A program made the translations under genes and the position numbers. Under the pieces are notes generated by a model. It had not been told where the DNA came from. It saw only the letters and a program-made list of their open reading frames with translations, and did no database searches. A stretch of 64,000 nucleotides of DNA, taken from NCBI RefSeq assembly GCF_965199065.1, contig NZ_CBDAQN010000003.1, positions 930,001 to 994,000 on the forward strand. The letters run 5' to 3'. Numbering within the stretch: the first letter of the stretch is position 1; each line of letters starts with the position of its first letter. This stretch comes from Acidisoma sp965199065. Lineage in GTDB: Bacteria; Pseudomonadota; Alphaproteobacteria; Acetobacterales; Acetobacteraceae. This document shows, one piece after another, positions 62,706 through 64,000 of the stretch.

Positions 62706-64000
62706 GCGCGGTCCTCGACGATCCGCGCGAGCGGCTGGCCGATCTGCTCGCCCATGCCCGCCGGGCCGGCGCGGACGAGGCCGATGCGGTGTTCTTCTCC
62801 GGCACTTCGCTATCCGTGAGCCGTCGCCTCGGCAAGATCGAGCATGTCGAGCGGTCGGAAGGCCGCGACCTCGGGCTGCGCGTCTTCGTGGGCGAGCGTT
62901 CCGCCATCGTCTCCGCGCCAGGGCTCGACCCTGCGAGCTTCGCGGATATTGCCGAGCGGGCGGTCGCCATGGCGCGCGTCGTGCCCGCCGATCCCATGAG
63001 CAGCGTCGGCGAGTTGCGGGACATTCCGCCCGCCGACCTCGACCTCGACGACCCTGCCGAACCGGATGCGGCGGCGCTCGGCGAGCGTGCGGCCATCGCC
63101 GAAGACGCGGCTCTGGCCGTCCACGGCATCAACAATTCCGAGGGCGCCGATGCCGGATTCAGCCGCAGCGAGGCGATGCTGGTGACCAGCCGCGGTTTCT
63201 TCGGCTCCTATCGCCGCACCGGGCACTCCATCTCGGCGACGGCCCTCGCGGGGACGGGCACCGAGATGCAGCGCGACTACGACTATTCCAGCGCCGTGCA
63301 TCTGTCCGATCTCGACGACCCGGCCGGGATCGGCCATCGGGCGGCGGAACGCGCCTTGGCGAGGCTCAATCCAACGCGCCCCAAGACGGCACGGATGACC
63401 GTCGTCTACGACCCGCGGGTGTCATCCAGCCTGGTTGGGCATCTGTCAGGCGCGGTGAACGGCGCCGGCATCGTGCGCGGCACCAGCTTCCTGCGCGACA
63501 GCATGGGCCAGCGGGTCTTCGCCGAGGGCATCGTCATTCGCGATGATCCACGGAGGCGGCGCGGCCTGCGCTCCCGCCCCTTCGACGGCGAGGGCCAGCC
63601 GACTGCGCCGCTCGACATCATTGCCGACGGCGTTCTGATGACCTGGATCCTCGACACGCGGAGCGCCCGGCAGCTAGGGCTAAGGACGACCGGCCATGCG
63701 GCGCGCGGCACCTCGGGCCCGCCTGGACCGTCGGCGACCAACCTCTACATGGAACCAGGAAAGCTGACGCCGCCGGAGCTGATGGCAGACATCACCGAGG
63801 GGCTCTACATCACGGAGCTCATCGGGTCGGGGATCAACGGCATCACCGGCGATTACAGCCGCGGCGCGGCCGGCTTCATGATCCGCGGCGGTGCGTTGGC
63901 CGAGCCGGTGGCCGAGGTTACCATCGCCGGCAACTTGCGCGAGATGTTCGCGCACCTGACGCCGGCGAACGACCTGCGCTTCGTGCGCGGCACCGACGCC
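62702..64000 (+). CDS. pmbA: TldE/PmbA family protein, cut at the right edge
   Basis: The frame from ATG 62702 (overlapping the peptidase stop) is open to the window end, giving 433 residues. Landmarks are VSRRLGKIEHVERSEGRDLGLRV, MTVVYDPRVSSSLVGHLSGA, and GINGITGDYSRGAAGFMI. TldD/PmbA pairs are metalloproteases that process peptides such as microcins. Little of the C-terminus is missing. No tldD gene is in the window. Confidence 0.9.
   Translation, partial: MSAVLDDPRERLADLLAHARRAGADEADAVFFSGTSLSVSRRLGKIEHVERSEGRDLGLRVFVGERSAIVSAPGLDPASFADIAERAVAMARVVPADPMSSVGELRDIPPADLDLDDPAEPDAAALGERAAIAEDAALAVHGINNSEGADAGFSRSEAMLVTSRGFFGSYRRTGHSISATALAGTGTEMQRDYDYSSAVHLSDLDDPAGIGHRAAERALARLNPTRPKTARMTVVYDPRVSSSLVGHLSGAVNGAGIVRGTSFLRDSMGQRVFAEGIVIRDDPRRRRGLRSRPFDGEGQPTAPLDIIADGVLMTWILDTRSARQLGLRTTGHAARGTSGPPGPSATNLYMEPGKLTPPELMADITEGLYITELIGSGINGITGDYSRGAAGFMIRGGALAEPVAEVTIAGNLREMFAHLTPANDLRFVRGTDA

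Overview
The window is a gene-dense, high-GC stretch of an alphaproteobacterial chromosome. Class markers are GcrA (630-1112), GapR/DUF2312 (32119-32391), a DUF1244 protein, and conserved blocks such as uvrC-pgsA-moaD-moaE, rimP-nusA-ylxR-infB-rbfA and rplY-pth-ychF. PhaB (polyhydroxyalkanoate synthesis) and the general gene content suit Rhodospirillales/Acetobacteraceae-like bacteria, but the sequence does not fix a genus. I saw no rRNA, tRNA, CRISPR array, phage or complete IS element. Layout, left: tatA at the left edge (minus strand), gcrA, a methyltransferase and RgpF-type glycan pair (1.2-4.0 kb), a minus-strand housekeeping run (membrane protein, moaE, moaD, lipoprotein, pgsA, uvrC, folB, FolM-like reductase, uvrB; 4.0-12.7 kb), DUF1127 and a LysR regulator, then an XRE regulator and lnt facing tsaB-rimI-2-hydroxyacid dehydrogenase. 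Layout, centre: a CBS-GGDEF protein, pyruvate kinase and an epoxide-hydrolase-like enzyme (18-23 kb); a SEC-C/TPR sulfotransferase, ETF-ubiquinone oxidoreductase and DUF1244; a surface-glycan accessory cluster (27.4-31.9 kb: DUF707, GT61, FkbM, TPR plus GT-D) whose middle is visibly AT-richer than its surroundings; then gapR, peroxiredoxin, yqgE and marR. Layout, right: the rimP-nusA-ylxR-infB-rbfA translation/transcription operon (36-41.9 kb, minus); PEBP and acyltransferase genes; phaB-dapB-metK-trmB; a WecA/MraY-like transferase; rplY-pth-ychF; a second sulfotransferase, MBL hydrolase, epimerase and HD-GYP protein; and a rightward run gntK-pncA-recA-cytidine deaminase-thrC-M16 peptidase-pmbA, the last cut by the window end. 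The most notable observations are: a single-base frameshift in the normally essential gene pth; a trmB whose conserved N-terminus is encoded upstream of any ATG/GTG/TTG, implying a CTG start overlapping the metK stop; two nearly identical intrinsic-terminator hairpins in tandem ahead of rimP-nusA; hairpins ahead of rplY and metK; a recA promoter holding two GANTC (CcrM) sites and an imperfect SOS-like box; a DnaA-box-like site upstream of gcrA; and the glycan cluster as the best candidate for an incompletely described system. c-di-GMP signalling (GGDEF at 18.5 kb, HD-GYP at 55.4 kb) and several glycan or sulfate-transfer genes suggest a surface-attached or EPS-producing lifestyle, which is inference only.
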